Source: Rhodobacteraceae bacterium Alg231-04 (GTDB taxonomy: Bacteria > Pseudomonadota > Alphaproteobacteria > Rhodobacterales > Rhodobacteraceae). From it: a stretch of DNA of 64,000 nt. This document shows positions 1-9,362 of the stretch, in pieces (within the stretch, counting starts at the first letter, position 1; each line of letters starts with the position of its first letter). The notes beneath the pieces are model-generated. The model was not told the origin of the DNA. It made no database searches and saw nothing but the letters and a program-made list of their open reading frames with translations. Position numbers and translations under genes: made by a program. The stretch lies in the NCBI GenBank assembly GCA_900143635.1, contig FREY01000001.1, forward strand, positions 589,324 through 653,323, given 5' to 3'.

Positions 1-359
1 CCTGGAACGAAAGCCTCGAATCGATGACCGCCATCCGCAAGGCGCACCCCTTCCTGAAAGCCGCTGATCTGGTGCGCGTTGTCGTGGTCGATCCGCCGCA
101 GCACGGGCCGGAACGCTCGGATCCCGGCGGCATGCTCAGCCAGATGCTGTCGCGTCACGGTATCAACTGCGAAATCGACGTTCTGTCAAAAACGATGACA
201 CGGGTTTCAGACGTGCTGATGCGCCATGCGGTCGACACCAATGCCGATCTGATGGTGATGGGCGCCTATGGTCACTCCCGTTTCCGCGAGGCCATTCTCG
301 GCGGCGCCACCCGTAACATGCTGGAACAGGCCAAAGTTCCGGTGTTGATGGCCCACTGA
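1..359 (+). CDS. Universal stress protein, C-terminal part (5' end outside window)
   Basis: The reading frame is open from the first bases of the window, so the gene begins upstream and the internal ATG at 24 is not its start. The visible 118 or so residues form the second half of a UspA-fold domain. They end in the nucleotide-binding signature GAYGHSRFREAILGGATRNM followed by VPVLMAH, which fits the family pattern G-x2-G-x9-G-(S/T). UspA proteins are cytoplasmic and respond to stress or energy state. The gene converges on fnrL, and two hairpins separate them. The family call is firm; the specific role is unknown. Confidence 0.9.
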   Translation, partial: WNESLESMTAIRKAHPFLKAADLVRVVVVDPPQHGPERSDPGGMLSQMLSRHGINCEIDVLSKTMTRVSDVLMRHAVDTNADLMVMGAYGHSRFREAILGGATRNMLEQAKVPVLMAH

Positions 360-375
360 CACTCTGCAAGTTTGG

Positions 376-410
376 CCCGCCTTTTCCCTCCCGGAAGGCG
401 GGTCCTTTTT
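376..410 (+). terminator. Intrinsic terminator of the universal stress protein gene
   Basis: Arms CCCGCCTT and AAGGCGGG enclose a short loop and are followed by TCCTTTTT. It lies 16 bases after the stop codon, in the orientation of the stress protein gene. Confidence 0.85.
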
Positions 411-426
411 ACGTGCGAATCAAGAC

Positions 427-459
427 AAAAGCCCGGAGCCTATGGCGCCGGGCTTTTGG
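427..459. terminator. Second hairpin between usp and fnrL, probably bidirectional
   Basis: AAAAGCCCGG and CCGGGCTTTT form a near-perfect stem with A-rich and T-rich flanks on opposite sides. It can therefore terminate both the + strand stress protein transcript and the - strand fnrL transcript. Confidence 0.8.
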
Positions 460-499
460 TATCTGTCATCGGTCGGCTTCCAGATCGGCGGCGAGCCGG

Positions 500-1240
500 T
501 TACATCAACATGCCGCCGTCACTGTCATCACCCGCCTCGTCCATCAGGCGCACCATATCGGGGATGGTCACATGGCGCTTGCCCTGCAGCTGTATCACCC
601 CGTCCCTTTTCAGCGCTGACATCTGGCGGCTGACTGTCTCCAGCGTCAGGCCAAGATAGTCGGCCATCGCTTCGCGCGTCAGCGGCAGGTCGAATATCAT
701 CGCAGCCTGGGGCCCACCCTGGCTCAGAGACGCATCGCGCCGCGCAATGATCGCCAGCAGTGAAGCGATCTTCTCACGCGCTGTTTTGCGACCCAGCACC
801 AGCATCCATTCGCGCGCGGCGTCCAGCTCGTCCAGGGTCATTTCCAGCAGCCGGTGGGCAATATGCGGGGTGCGCGCCATCACCTCTTCAAAGGGTTTTT
901 TGCGGAAACAGCACATCACGATGTCTGAGGTGGCAACCACATTATAGGCCGCCCCGTCGCGACCAGGCCGCCCAACAAAATCGGATGGCAACAAAAGGCC
1001 CACCATCTGGGTGCGCCCGTCTTCCATGGTCTGCGTCAGCGTCGCGATGCCCGACACAACAGAGCCGACGAAATTCATCGGATCGCCAGCCCAGATAACC
1101 GTCTGGCCGGCCTCATAGGTCCGGTAGTATTTGATCGCGTCGAGCTCTTCCAGCTCATCCGCATTGCAGCGTGCGCAAACTGCACGGTGTCGGATCGGAC
1201 AATCGCCGCATTTCACGTGCGTAAACGTTGGGCTGTTCAT
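500..1240 (-). CDS. fnrL: FnrL, oxygen-sensing Crp/Fnr-family transcription regulator
   Basis: This 246-residue regulator is a cytoplasmic homodimer that binds TTGAT-N4-ATCAA-type sites when its oxygen-labile [4Fe-4S] cluster is intact. The N-terminus carries Cys11, Cys14, Cys22 and Cys25, and a further Cys pair sits near residues 110-111 inside the cyclic-nucleotide-like beta roll; a set of these would hold the cluster. The C-terminal winged helix contains the recognition segment LTLETVSRQMSALKRDG, with the Fnr-type E-x2-SR contact residues. It is divergent from hemN, and a perfect FNR box lies between them (1253-1266), so it probably controls both itself and hemN. This pairing is conserved in Rhodobacter and its relatives. 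Confidence 0.95.
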   Translation of the reverse strand: MNSPTFTHVKCGDCPIRHRAVCARCNADELEELDAIKYYRTYEAGQTVIWAGDPMNFVGSVVSGIATLTQTMEDGRTQMVGLLLPSDFVGRPGRDGAAYNVVATSDIVMCCFRKKPFEEVMARTPHIAHRLLEMTLDELDAAREWMLVLGRKTAREKIASLLAIIARRDASLSQGGPQAAMIFDLPLTREAMADYLGLTLETVSRQMSALKRDGVIQLQGKRHVTIPDMVRLMDEAGDDSDGGMLM

Positions 1241-1252
1241 TCAGGATCCCAA

Positions 1253-1266
1253 TTGATCTGGGTCAA
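1253..1266. promoter_or_regulatory. FNR/FnrL box in the fnrL-hemN divergent promoter
   Basis: The sequence TTGATCTGGGTCAA matches the FNR consensus TTGAT-N4-(A/G)TCAA. It lies 12 bases upstream of the fnrL start and 34 bases upstream of the hemN start. The position suggests autoregulation of fnrL and anaerobic control of hemN. This is inferred from the motif; binding is not shown. Confidence 0.88.
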
Positions 1267-1300
1267 GGATAGAGGTGTTTTCAGAACATAGGTTATCCGA

Positions 1301-2656
1301 ATGACACAGAGATCACAATTGGCCCGGCTTGGTTTGTTTGATGCCAAAGTGCCGCGGTACACCAGCTATCCCACCGCACCTCATTTCTCCAACGATGCCG
1401 GTGCAGACACATATTCCAGCTGGATATCCCAGATCGCGCCAGGCAGCGCGATCTCGCTTTATATTCACGTGCCATTTTGCCGTCGGCTGTGCTGGTTCTG
1501 TGCCTGTCGCACCCAGGGTACCCAGTCCGATGATCCGGTGCGCGCCTATCTGAAGGTTCTGCGCGCCGAACTGGCCATGCTGGGCGAACAGCTGCCCGCA
1601 GGCGTCAGCCTGTCACGCCTGCACTGGGGCGGCGGCACGCCAACCCTGCTGCAGCCCGACATGATGCGCGAACTGGCCGCTGCGGTTGCGGAAATCGCGC
1701 CTTTCTCGGACACATCCGAATTCTCGGTTGAAATCGACCCCAATGAAATCGATGGCGCCCGGATGGATGCGCTGGCTGAGGCCGGGATGAACCGGGCCTC
1801 GATCGGGGTGCAGGATTTCGACCCCAAAATCCAAGAGGCCATCGGCCGACCGCAGAGTTTTGAGATCACCCGCGACGCAGTCGACATGATTCGCGCCCGC
1901 GGCATCAAGAGCCTCAACGCTGATATCCTCTTTGGCCTGCCGCATCAGACCAACGCCCGGATGACCGAAAGCGTTCAGAAGCTTCTGTCGCTCTCCCCCG
2001 ACCGTGTTGCGCTCTATGGCTATGCCCATGTGCCGTGGATGGCCAAACGCCAGCAGATGATTCCCTCTGACGCGCTGCCGACACCAGAATCACGGCTTGA
2101 GCTGTTCGAGACCGCCCGCAAACTGTTCCTGTGGGACAAATACGCCGAGATCGGCATCGACCATTTCGCCACCCAGGAAGACGGGCTGACCCGCTCGCAG
2201 CAGGACGGCACGCTCAAACGCAATTTCCAGGGCTACACCGACGATCAGGCAGATGTGCTGATCGGGGTCGGCGCCTCTTCGATCTCGCGCTTCCCGCAGG
2301 GTTACGCCCAAAACGCCCCCGCAACCTCGGCTCACACCAAGGCCATCCGCGAAGGCCGTTTCTCCACCTCGCGCGGCCATGTTTTCCGGGGAGAAGACAC
2401 CCTGCGCAGCCGTCTGATCGAAGCCTTGATGTGCGATTTCCGCATCAACTCGGCAGAAATCACCGCCCGCTTTGGCACCCCCGACGCGCAGCTGCAGCAG
2501 ATGTACCGCGACGCGGCGGCGGCCTTCCCGGACATGCTGCAGATTACCCAAGACGGGCTGTTCATCCCGGAAGGCTCACGTCCACTCACCCGGATGATCG
2601 CCCGCGCCTTCGATGCCTACGACATGAGCAAAGCCGGCCATTCCGCCGCCATCTGA
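1301..2656 (+). CDS. hemN: Oxygen-independent coproporphyrinogen III oxidase (radical SAM)
   Basis: The enzyme decarboxylates coproporphyrinogen III to protoporphyrinogen IX without oxygen, using S-adenosylmethionine and a [4Fe-4S] cluster. The 451-residue length is right for true HemN. The radical SAM motif is at residues 60-69 (CRRLCWFCAC: Cys60, Cys64, Cys67, Cys69), including the extra HemN cysteine. It is followed by the HWGGGTPT segment and the FGLPHQT region. It runs divergently from fnrL under a FNR box, as expected for a low-oxygen enzyme; Rhodobacter calls its counterpart hemZ or hemN. The HemW chaperone alternative is unlikely because of the length and the fourth cysteine. Confidence 0.94.
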   Translation: MTQRSQLARLGLFDAKVPRYTSYPTAPHFSNDAGADTYSSWISQIAPGSAISLYIHVPFCRRLCWFCACRTQGTQSDDPVRAYLKVLRAELAMLGEQLPAGVSLSRLHWGGGTPTLLQPDMMRELAAAVAEIAPFSDTSEFSVEIDPNEIDGARMDALAEAGMNRASIGVQDFDPKIQEAIGRPQSFEITRDAVDMIRARGIKSLNADILFGLPHQTNARMTESVQKLLSLSPDRVALYGYAHVPWMAKRQQMIPSDALPTPESRLELFETARKLFLWDKYAEIGIDHFATQEDGLTRSQQDGTLKRNFQGYTDDQADVLIGVGASSISRFPQGYAQNAPATSAHTKAIREGRFSTSRGHVFRGEDTLRSRLIEALMCDFRINSAEITARFGTPDAQLQQMYRDAAAAFPDMLQITQDGLFIPEGSRPLTRMIARAFDAYDMSKAGHSAAI

Positions 2657-2683
2657 CGGCAGCGACCCCCATCCCCGTTCACC

Positions 2684-2825
2684 TTTGAAAAATACTCAGG
2701 GGTGAATGGGCCCATGGCCCAGAGGGGCATCGCCCCTCGCGCCGCGCCAGCGGCGCTTGGCCCAACGCCAAAGGCGGCCCGACAGGGCCGCACCACGGCG
2801 GCGGGAGCCCCTGCCTCCGCCGCTA
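2684..2825. repeat. Dispersed intergenic palindromic element, copy 1
   Basis: It begins with TTTGAAAAATACTCAGGGGT and continues through nested G+C-rich palindromes such as GGGGCATCGCCCC and GCGCCAGCGGCGC. It fills the gap between hemN and the end of the peptide transporter operon. Related cores occur at 16182, 32613 and 34390. Confidence 0.7.
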
Positions 2826-2828
2826 AGA

Positions 2829-4409
2829 TCAAACAGCAGCGGCCAGCAAGGTGCGCGTATATTCGGTCTGCGGGTTCTCAAACAGATCTTCTGACGCACC
2901 ACCCTCGACGATATCGCCCTGTTTCATCACCACCACTTTATGCGACATGGCACGCACCACCTTCAGATCGTGGCTGATGAACAGATAGGCCAGCCCATAA
3001 CGTTCCTGCAGGCCGCGTAGCAGATCGACGATCTGCACCTGTACCGTCATGTCCAGCGCCGAGGTCGGCTCGTCCAGCACCACCAGTTTGGGCCGCAGCA
3101 CCATGGCCCGCGCAATGGCGATGCGCTGGCGCTGGCCGCCTGAAAACTCATGCGGGTAACGATCCATCAGGCCGGGATCCAGCCCGACCTCCTCCATCAC
3201 CTCAGCCACCAGTTCACGCGGGGCGCGGTTCTGGTCGACCCTGTGAATGGCCAGCCCCTCAGCAATGATCTGCGCGCAGGTCATCCGCGGGCTGAGCGAT
3301 CCAAAGGGATCCTGAAAGACGATCTGCATATACTTGCGCAGGCTGCGCAAATCCTTGGTGGACCATTGGCGCAGATCCTGGCCGCGGAAACTGACACCAC
3401 CTTCAGAGGCGATGAGCCGCATGATCGCCAGCGCCATGGTGGTCTTGCCCGACCCGCTTTCACCGACGATGCCCAGCGTCTCGCCTGCGCGCACTGAAAT
3501 CGACGAGGGGTTCACCGCCTTGATATGGCCAACAGTGCGTTTCATCAGCCCCGCCTGGATCGGGAACCAGACCTTCAGATCATCCGTCTCAACCAGCATT
3601 TCGGCATCATCCGCCACGGGTTGAGGCCGCCCCGAAGGCTCAGCAGCCAGCAAAGTGCGGGTATAGGCGTGCTGCGGATTGGCAAAAACCTCGGCCGCAT
3701 TGCCCGCCTCAACGATCTCACCGTCTTTCATCACGCAGACCTTGTCGGCGAACTTGCGCACAATCCCAAGGTCATGGGTGATGAACAAAAGCCCCATGCC
3801 TTCGCTGGATTTCAGCTCGGCCAGCAGCTCCAGAATCTGCGCCTGAATGGTCACATCCAGCGCTGTTGTCGGCTCGTCCGCAATCAGAATGTCGGGCCTG
3901 TTGGCCAGCGCCATTGCGATCATTACCCGCTGGCGCTGGCCGCCGGACAGCTGGTGCGGATAGGCGCCCAGACGGCTTTCTGCGTCACGGATACCGACCT
4001 TTTCCATCAGTTCCAGAATGCGCGCCCGCGCCGCGCCACCGGTCAGCCCCTGATGCAGCGCCAGCGATTCCGCCAGCTGCTTTTCGATCGTATGCAGCGG
4101 GTTGAGCGAGGTCATAGGCTCCTGAAAGATGAAGGAGATGTCATTGCCGCGAACCTCCATCAGCTTCTGCTTGGAGGCGCCAATCATCTCGGCCCCGTCA
4201 TAGGTGACCGAGCCTTCCACATGGGCGCTGTCGCCCAGCAGGGAGACGGTAGACAGCGCCGTCACCGATTTGCCCGAGCCGCTCTCGCCAACCAGCGCCA
4301 CGGTCTCACCCCGGTCCACGGTGAAGGACACGCCGCGCACAGCCTGCGTAACCTCCCCGTCCTGACTGAAGGAGACGCGCAGATTATTCACTTCCAGAAG
4401 CGCGCTCAT
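2829..4409 (-). CDS. yejF: Peptide ABC transporter, duplicated ATPase subunit (YejF-like)
   Basis: This 526-residue protein carries two ABC ATPase domains in tandem and would power oligopeptide import at the inner face of the membrane. Walker A motifs GESGSGKS (41-48) and GESGSGKT, signatures LSGGQRQR and FSGGQRQR, and Walker B segments ILIADEP and LVVLDEP are all present, so both sites look competent. Fusion of the two ATPases is the mark of the YejABEF type, where Dpp and Opp use separate genes. Its ATG overlaps the stop of the upstream permease gene by 4 bases. It is the last gene of the operon, and an intergenic repeat follows it. Confidence 0.92.
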   Translation of the reverse strand: MSALLEVNNLRVSFSQDGEVTQAVRGVSFTVDRGETVALVGESGSGKSVTALSTVSLLGDSAHVEGSVTYDGAEMIGASKQKLMEVRGNDISFIFQEPMTSLNPLHTIEKQLAESLALHQGLTGGAARARILELMEKVGIRDAESRLGAYPHQLSGGQRQRVMIAMALANRPDILIADEPTTALDVTIQAQILELLAELKSSEGMGLLFITHDLGIVRKFADKVCVMKDGEIVEAGNAAEVFANPQHAYTRTLLAAEPSGRPQPVADDAEMLVETDDLKVWFPIQAGLMKRTVGHIKAVNPSSISVRAGETLGIVGESGSGKTTMALAIMRLIASEGGVSFRGQDLRQWSTKDLRSLRKYMQIVFQDPFGSLSPRMTCAQIIAEGLAIHRVDQNRAPRELVAEVMEEVGLDPGLMDRYPHEFSGGQRQRIAIARAMVLRPKLVVLDEPTSALDMTVQVQIVDLLRGLQERYGLAYLFISHDLKVVRAMSHKVVVMKQGDIVEGGASEDLFENPQTEYTRTLLAAAV

Positions 4410-5512
4410 GAGAATGTCTTTCTGGGATCAAATGCGTCGCGCACGCCTTCGAAGATGAAGACCAGCAACGACAGCATGATGGCGAAGGTGAAGAAGGCGG
4501 TGAAGGCAAGCCAGGGCGCCTGTAGGTTCTGTTTTGCCTGCAACGTCAGCTCTCCCAAACTGGGGGCCGAGGACGGCAGGCCAAAGCCCAAGAAATCCAA
4601 GCCCGCCAGCGCGCCAATGGTGCCGGTGACGATGAAGGGCAGCATCGTCAGGGTCGCCACCATTGCATTGGGCAGCATGTGGCGGAACATGATGGTCAGG
4701 TTGCTCACCCCCAGCGCCTTGGCGGCGCGGACATATTCCAGATTTCGCGCGCGCAGGAATTCAGCCCGCACCACCCCGACAAGGGATGTCCAGCCAAACA
4801 AGATCATCAGGAAGACCAGTAGCCAGAAACTGCGCCCCAAAATGGCAAAGAGGATGATGATCACATAGAGCGACGGCGTGGCGCTCCAGATCTCGATCAC
4901 GCGCTGGAACACAAGATCCAGCCAGCCGCCGAAATAGCCCTGAACGGCACCGGCCAGAATGCCCAGCACGCTGGTCGCGGCAGTCACACAGAGGGTGAAC
5001 ACGATGGACAGGCGGAAGCCATAGATCACCCGTGCCAGCACATCACGCTTGGTGTCATCAGTGCCCAGCCAGTTCTGGCTGTTGGGCGCCAGAGGTGCCG
5101 CACCGGGGCGGTCAACCGTGGTGCGGTAGGAATAGGGGATGATCGGCCAGAGCGCCCAGCCTTTGTAGAAATCATCAGCCGCAAAAGTCCCGGCGTCGAT
5201 CTCTTCAATGATGCCCTCGGGATCATCAAAACAGTCTTCGATCCCACCTGAGGCGATCAGGCATTTCACTTCCGGGTCGCCATAAATGGCTTCGGTTCGG
5301 AAATCGCCGCCAAACTGCGTTTCGGGATAGAAGTTGAACACCGGCGTGAACAACTCACCGCGATAGCTGACAAGGATTGGCTTGTCGTTGGCGATGAATT
5401 CCGCAAAGAGCGTGACGGTGAAGATCACCATGAAGATGATCAGCGACCAGAAGGCCCGCCCGTTGCGGCGGAAATTGCGCCAGCGGCGCTGGTTCAGCGG
5501 AGACAAAGCCAT
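4406..5512 (-). CDS. yejE: Peptide ABC transporter permease (YejE-like)
   Basis: This 368-residue inner-membrane permease is one half of the transport channel. It starts with a cytoplasmic N-terminus and one membrane helix, followed by a long periplasmic insert at roughly residues 45-140. A block of five or six helices then carries the EAA loop (EYVRAAKALGVSNLTIMFRHMLPNA, shown here only by its ends EYVRAAKALG and HMLPNA). The large extracytoplasmic insert before the core is typical of YejE. It touches yejB by one base and overlaps yejF by four, so translation is probably coupled. Confidence 0.92.
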   Translation of the reverse strand: MALSPLNQRRWRNFRRNGRAFWSLIIFMVIFTVTLFAEFIANDKPILVSYRGELFTPVFNFYPETQFGGDFRTEAIYGDPEVKCLIASGGIEDCFDDPEGIIEEIDAGTFAADDFYKGWALWPIIPYSYRTTVDRPGAAPLAPNSQNWLGTDDTKRDVLARVIYGFRLSIVFTLCVTAATSVLGILAGAVQGYFGGWLDLVFQRVIEIWSATPSLYVIIILFAILGRSFWLLVFLMILFGWTSLVGVVRAEFLRARNLEYVRAAKALGVSNLTIMFRHMLPNAMVATLTMLPFIVTGTIGALAGLDFLGFGLPSSAPSLGELTLQAKQNLQAPWLAFTAFFTFAIMLSLLVFIFEGVRDAFDPRKTFS

Positions 5513-6594
5513 CAGCCGACCCTCTTTTCAAAGTCGATGCGCGGATCGACCAGCACATACATCAGGTCGGAAATGATGCCGACCACAAGGCTCATCAGGC
5601 CAAAGACAAAGAGCGTACCAAAGATCACCGGGTAATCGCGCGCCACCGCCGCTTCAAACCCCATGCGGCCCAGACCATCCAGCGAGAAGATCGTCTCGAT
5701 GATCAGCGAGCCGGAGAAGAACACGCTGATGAACACCGCCGGAAAGCCGGCGATCACGATCAGCATCGCATTGCGGAAGATATGACCATAGAGCACCTTA
5801 CTCTCGCTCAGCCCCTTGGCACGCGCGGTCATCACATAGTGTTTCTTGATCTCGTCCAGAAAGGAGTTTTTGGTCAGCAGCGTCAGCGTCGCAAAGGCCG
5901 AGATGGTCGAGGCAATGACCGGCAGGGTGATGTGCCAGAAGTAATCGCCGACCTTGCCCAACAGGCTGAGGTCTTCAAAATTATCCGAGGTCAGGCCGCG
6001 CAGAGGGAAGATCTGCCAGTAGGAACCGCCCGCAAAGAGCACCAGCAGCAGGATCGCAAACAGAAAACCGGGGATCGCATAGGCGGCAATGATCGCGCCC
6101 GAGGTCCAGGTGTCAAAGCGGGAGCCATCCTTCACCGCCTTGCGGATGCCCAAGGGAATAGAGATCAGATAGGCGATCAGCGTCGACCACAGGCCCAGAG
6201 AGATCGACACCGGCATCTTTTCCCAGACCAGCTCCATCACGCCGATCTTGCGGAAATAACTCTCTCCGAAATCAAGCCGCATATAGTTCCACAACATGCC
6301 GAGGAACCGTTCAACCGGCGGTTTGTCAAAACCAAACTCGCGCTCCAGCTCGGCGATGAATTCGGGCGGCAGACCGCGCGATCCGGCGTAGCTTTCACTG
6401 GCACTGGCATCGGCTTCAATCTCGGAGCCACCGCCGGAAATACCACTGAAGACATCGCCACTGCCCTGCTGCTGGGCGATGATCTGTTCGATCGGCCCGC
6501 CGGGCACAAACTGCACCAGTGCGAAGTTGATGATCATGATGCCCAGAAGGGTCGGCAGGACCAGCAACAGCCTGCGAAGAATATATGCGCCCAT
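5512..6594 (-). CDS. yejB: Peptide ABC transporter permease (YejB-like)
   Basis: The second permease of the importer has 360 residues. It opens with the standard DppB/OppB helix ([20 protein letters not shown]). An insert of about 60 residues rich in Gly, Ser and Glu follows before the remaining helices and the EAA loop around [19 protein letters not shown]. Its start lies 9 bases after the binding-protein gene, and its stop shares a base with the yejE start. Family and operon order (A-B-E-F) agree. Confidence 0.92.
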   Translation of the reverse strand: MGAYILRRLLLVLPTLLGIMIINFALVQFVPGGPIEQIIAQQQGSGDVFSGISGGGSEIEADASASESYAGSRGLPPEFIAELEREFGFDKPPVERFLGMLWNYMRLDFGESYFRKIGVMELVWEKMPVSISLGLWSTLIAYLISIPLGIRKAVKDGSRFDTWTSGAIIAAYAIPGFLFAILLLVLFAGGSYWQIFPLRGLTSDNFEDLSLLGKVGDYFWHITLPVIASTISAFATLTLLTKNSFLDEIKKHYVMTARAKGLSESKVLYGHIFRNAMLIVIAGFPAVFISVFFSGSLIIETIFSLDGLGRMGFEAAVARDYPVIFGTLFVFGLMSLVVGIISDLMYVLVDPRIDFEKRVG

Positions 6595-6603
6595 GTTCTG
6601 TGA

Positions 6604-8514
6604 TTACCGCTTCAATGCGCCGGCAGCGACAAGCGCGTCATGATTGTCCTGTTCGAACCACCAGAAATCCAGCTCTCCGCGGCTGAAGGGCGGCAGGGTC
6701 TCCGGATAGGCGTATTGATCGTAATAGGCCACGGTGTGTACGTCCTTGAACCACTGCGGCACCCAGAACAGTTTCTGGCGCAATACGCGGTCCAATGCGC
6801 GCACGTGGTCTTCCAGCACCTCTTTGCTGTCGGCGGCAATCACCGCATCGATCAACCGGTCAACGGCCGGGTCTGACAGGCCCATCAGGTTGCGGGTACT
6901 GCCTTCCATTGCTTCGGTGGCATACCATTGTTTCAGCCCGGTCGAAGGCTCCCATGACATGCTGAAGGAATGGGTCGTCATGTCGTAATCATATTCGCGG
7001 ATCCGGGCGGTTTCCTGCGCCGGGTCCACCCGGCTTAGCCGCGCATCAACACCCAGCTTTCTGAGGTTGTCGACATAAGGGTTGATGATCCGGTCAAAAG
7101 CGGGAGAAGAATCAAGGAACTCCACCGTCAGCAGCGCGCCATCCTTGCGGCGCATGCCGTCATCACCAACCTCCCAGCCTGCCTCGTCCAGCAGCGCAGA
7201 AGCACGGCGCAGGCTGCCACGGTCCAGCTGTCGGGTCTTGGAGACCGGCGGTTGTTGCACCTCGTCGCTTAGGATCGCGGCATCCAGCAGGCCGTCATCG
7301 ACCAGCGGCTGCAAAATGGCGACCTCAGCCGCGCCCGGTGCACCCTGGGCCTCCATTGTGGAATTGCCCCAGAAACTGCGCACCCGTTCGTACAGCCCGT
7401 AAAACAGCGATTCGTTGGACCATTCGAAATTGAACATCAGCCCCAGCGCTTCGCGTACGCGGCGGTCCTGAAACTTCTCGCGCCGCAGGTTGATCACAAA
7501 ACCCTGCGCCTGGGCCAGATTGCCGTTTGCCAATTCTTCCTTCTTCACCCAGCCCTTGTCGATCGAAGCGAAATCATAGCTCGTCGCCCATTGCTTGGAG
7601 GAGTTTTCAGCACGGAACGTGTATTCACCCGCCTTGAACCCCTCGAAGGCGGCGTTGCTGTCGGCGAAGTATTCAACGCGGATCCGGTCGAAATTATTGC
7701 GCCCCACGCTCTGCGGTAGGTCCTTGCCCCAGTAGTTCGGCTGACGCGCATAAACGATCCGCCGGTTGATGTCATAGCTGTCCAGCGCATAGGCCCCGGT
7801 GCCCAGAAACGGCGTCAGCGACCCCTCATCGATACGCGCGCCGGTTTCCTCAAACCAGCTTTTGGAGAAAGCAGGAATGCCACCCGCCAATTCGATCCGG
7901 TCACGTTTGGGGCTGTCTTCCGCAAAGTGAAATTTGATCCGGTGCGTATCCAGCACTTCGACCCGGTCAATCATCGCGCCAAAGGCAGCGCGGAAAGACG
8001 GCAGCCCCTGCTCCATGAACAATTCATGCGTGAAGGCCATGTCCTCGGCGGTCAGTGGGCGCCCATCAGCAAAGGCCGCTTCGGGGCGCAGATTGAAGAT
8101 CACCCACTCCATGCCTTCGGGGTATTCCATCGTCTCGCATAGCAGACAGTAAGAGGCTGTGGCGTCATCGGCAAAGCTTGTCAGGATGCTTTCATGACCA
8201 ATCGTCGACAGGGCACCTGCGCGGCCCTTGCGGGTATAGAGGTTGAAACTGTCAAAGGTGCCCGGCGCCCAGATCGAAATCTCGCCCCCCTTTGGGGCCT
8301 GCGGGTTCACATAGTCCAGATGGCTGTAGTCGGCACCGTATTTCAGCGCCCCGAAATAGTTATAGCCATGGCTGGTGATGGTTTCGGTCTCAGCCCGAAC
8401 CGCGCTGGCCGCGCCAGTAAGCAGGGCAATGCCCAGCGTGCCGGCGACCCCAAGTCGCAGCTTGTCCCTCAGGTCGATGGCCTTTGCACGGGTGCTGCTG
8501 CGGGGGGTGTTCAT
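6604..8514 (-). CDS. yejA: Extracellular solute-binding protein, family 5 (YejA-like)
   Basis: This periplasmic receptor delivers peptides to the YejBEF channel. From the chosen start the protein has 636 residues. It has a long twin-arginine-free leader (basic stretch, then LGVAGTLGIALLTGAASAVRA) and the family-5 fold. The track ATG at 8529 is not favoured: the chosen ATG at 8514 has a perfect GGAGGT seven bases upstream, and that Shine-Dalgarno sequence overlaps the earlier ATG. It is the first gene of the operon, as expected for the most abundant component. YejA relatives bind oligopeptides, and in enterobacteria microcin C; the true ligand here is unknown. Confidence 0.9.
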   Translation of the reverse strand: MNTPRSSTRAKAIDLRDKLRLGVAGTLGIALLTGAASAVRAETETITSHGYNYFGALKYGADYSHLDYVNPQAPKGGEISIWAPGTFDSFNLYTRKGRAGALSTIGHESILTSFADDATASYCLLCETMEYPEGMEWVIFNLRPEAAFADGRPLTAEDMAFTHELFMEQGLPSFRAAFGAMIDRVEVLDTHRIKFHFAEDSPKRDRIELAGGIPAFSKSWFEETGARIDEGSLTPFLGTGAYALDSYDINRRIVYARQPNYWGKDLPQSVGRNNFDRIRVEYFADSNAAFEGFKAGEYTFRAENSSKQWATSYDFASIDKGWVKKEELANGNLAQAQGFVINLRREKFQDRRVREALGLMFNFEWSNESLFYGLYERVRSFWGNSTMEAQGAPGAAEVAILQPLVDDGLLDAAILSDEVQQPPVSKTRQLDRGSLRRASALLDEAGWEVGDDGMRRKDGALLTVEFLDSSPAFDRIINPYVDNLRKLGVDARLSRVDPAQETARIREYDYDMTTHSFSMSWEPSTGLKQWYATEAMEGSTRNLMGLSDPAVDRLIDAVIAADSKEVLEDHVRALDRVLRQKLFWVPQWFKDVHTVAYYDQYAYPETLPPFSRGELDFWWFEQDNHDALVAAGALKR

Positions 8515-8740
8515 CTGCTGGACCTCCATTGCCGGTCCGGGTCGTCTCCCGGATCACTTGTTATAAAGCTAAAGGGCGCAGGTGGTTACATTCAAGGCAA
8601 GATTGGCTCAGCTTTGCGTGATTTGCGAAAACGGCAGCGGTTTCGCGCGCATTTGGGGGATCTTGCTGGTGCCACAAACGAACAGAGGCCGCACCCTTGC
8701 GGATGCGGCCTCGGATGGTCAGTTCTGTAATCAGCCGGAA

Positions 8741-9244
8741 TTAGTCGTCCAGGCTGTCCAGATAGGCAATCAGGTTCACCCGGTCATTTTGCTTTTTGAG
8801 GCCGGCGAAGCTCATCGAAGTGCCAGAGGCATAGGACGAAGGCTTGGTCAGGAAGGCATCCAGCTCTTCCGCGGTCCAGCTGCCGTCGAGGCCAGCCAGC
8901 GCACCGGAGTAGCCGAAGCCATCAACCGAAGCGATGTCACGCCCAACCAACCCATAAAGGAACGGGCCAGTGGAATTCGCACCGTCTTCGAGTTTGTGGC
9001 AAGCCGAGCATTTCTTGAAGACTTTGGCGCCTTTGGCCGGATCGGCCGCCGCCATCAGCTCTTCAAAGCTGACTTCTTCAACTTCTTCGGTCGGCTCATC
9101 AGAGGCGACTTCGATCACGTAAGATGCCTCACCATGGGCCTCCACATGATAAAGTTCTTCGGCAACCCACTTGCCGAGCAGGAGAACCAGGAATGCGCCG
9201 CAGAGGGCCGCTACTGCCTTGGTAAGGGTCATCGTGTCAAACAT
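8741..9244 (-). CDS. Membrane-anchored c-type cytochrome (cytochrome c552 / cy type)
   Basis: This 167-residue electron carrier has an N-terminal uncleaved membrane helix (about residues 8-27). An acidic Glu-rich linker (45-65) leads to a class I cytochrome c domain with CSACH at 79-83 as the haem attachment site. The distal Met ligand is in GTSMSFAG. The layout matches cytochrome cy of Rhodobacter or CycM of rhizobia, which shuttle electrons from the bc1 complex to cbb3 or aa3 oxidase. The start at 9244 puts the hydrophobic segment right at the N-terminus; an ATG at 9259 is possible. It is divergent from pheA. Confidence 0.9.
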   Translation of the reverse strand: MFDTMTLTKAVAALCGAFLVLLLGKWVAEELYHVEAHGEASYVIEVASDEPTEEVEEVSFEELMAAADPAKGAKVFKKCSACHKLEDGANSTGPFLYGLVGRDIASVDGFGYSGALAGLDGSWTAEELDAFLTKPSSYASGTSMSFAGLKKQNDRVNLIAYLDSLDD

Positions 9245-9362
9245 TGATCGCGAGTCCATAATAGCTGTCTGCAGCGGTGCATAAGGCTTCCCCTTGCAAC
9301 TGGCAAGGTGTAGACAGCGCGACCAAACGCCCTTGGGGCAAAGTTTTTGCACGGAAGCCACA

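Noticed and set aside
3525-4868. Plus-strand open frame of 447 codons
   Set aside because: It spans the junction of yejF and yejE on the opposite strand, both well supported by motifs.
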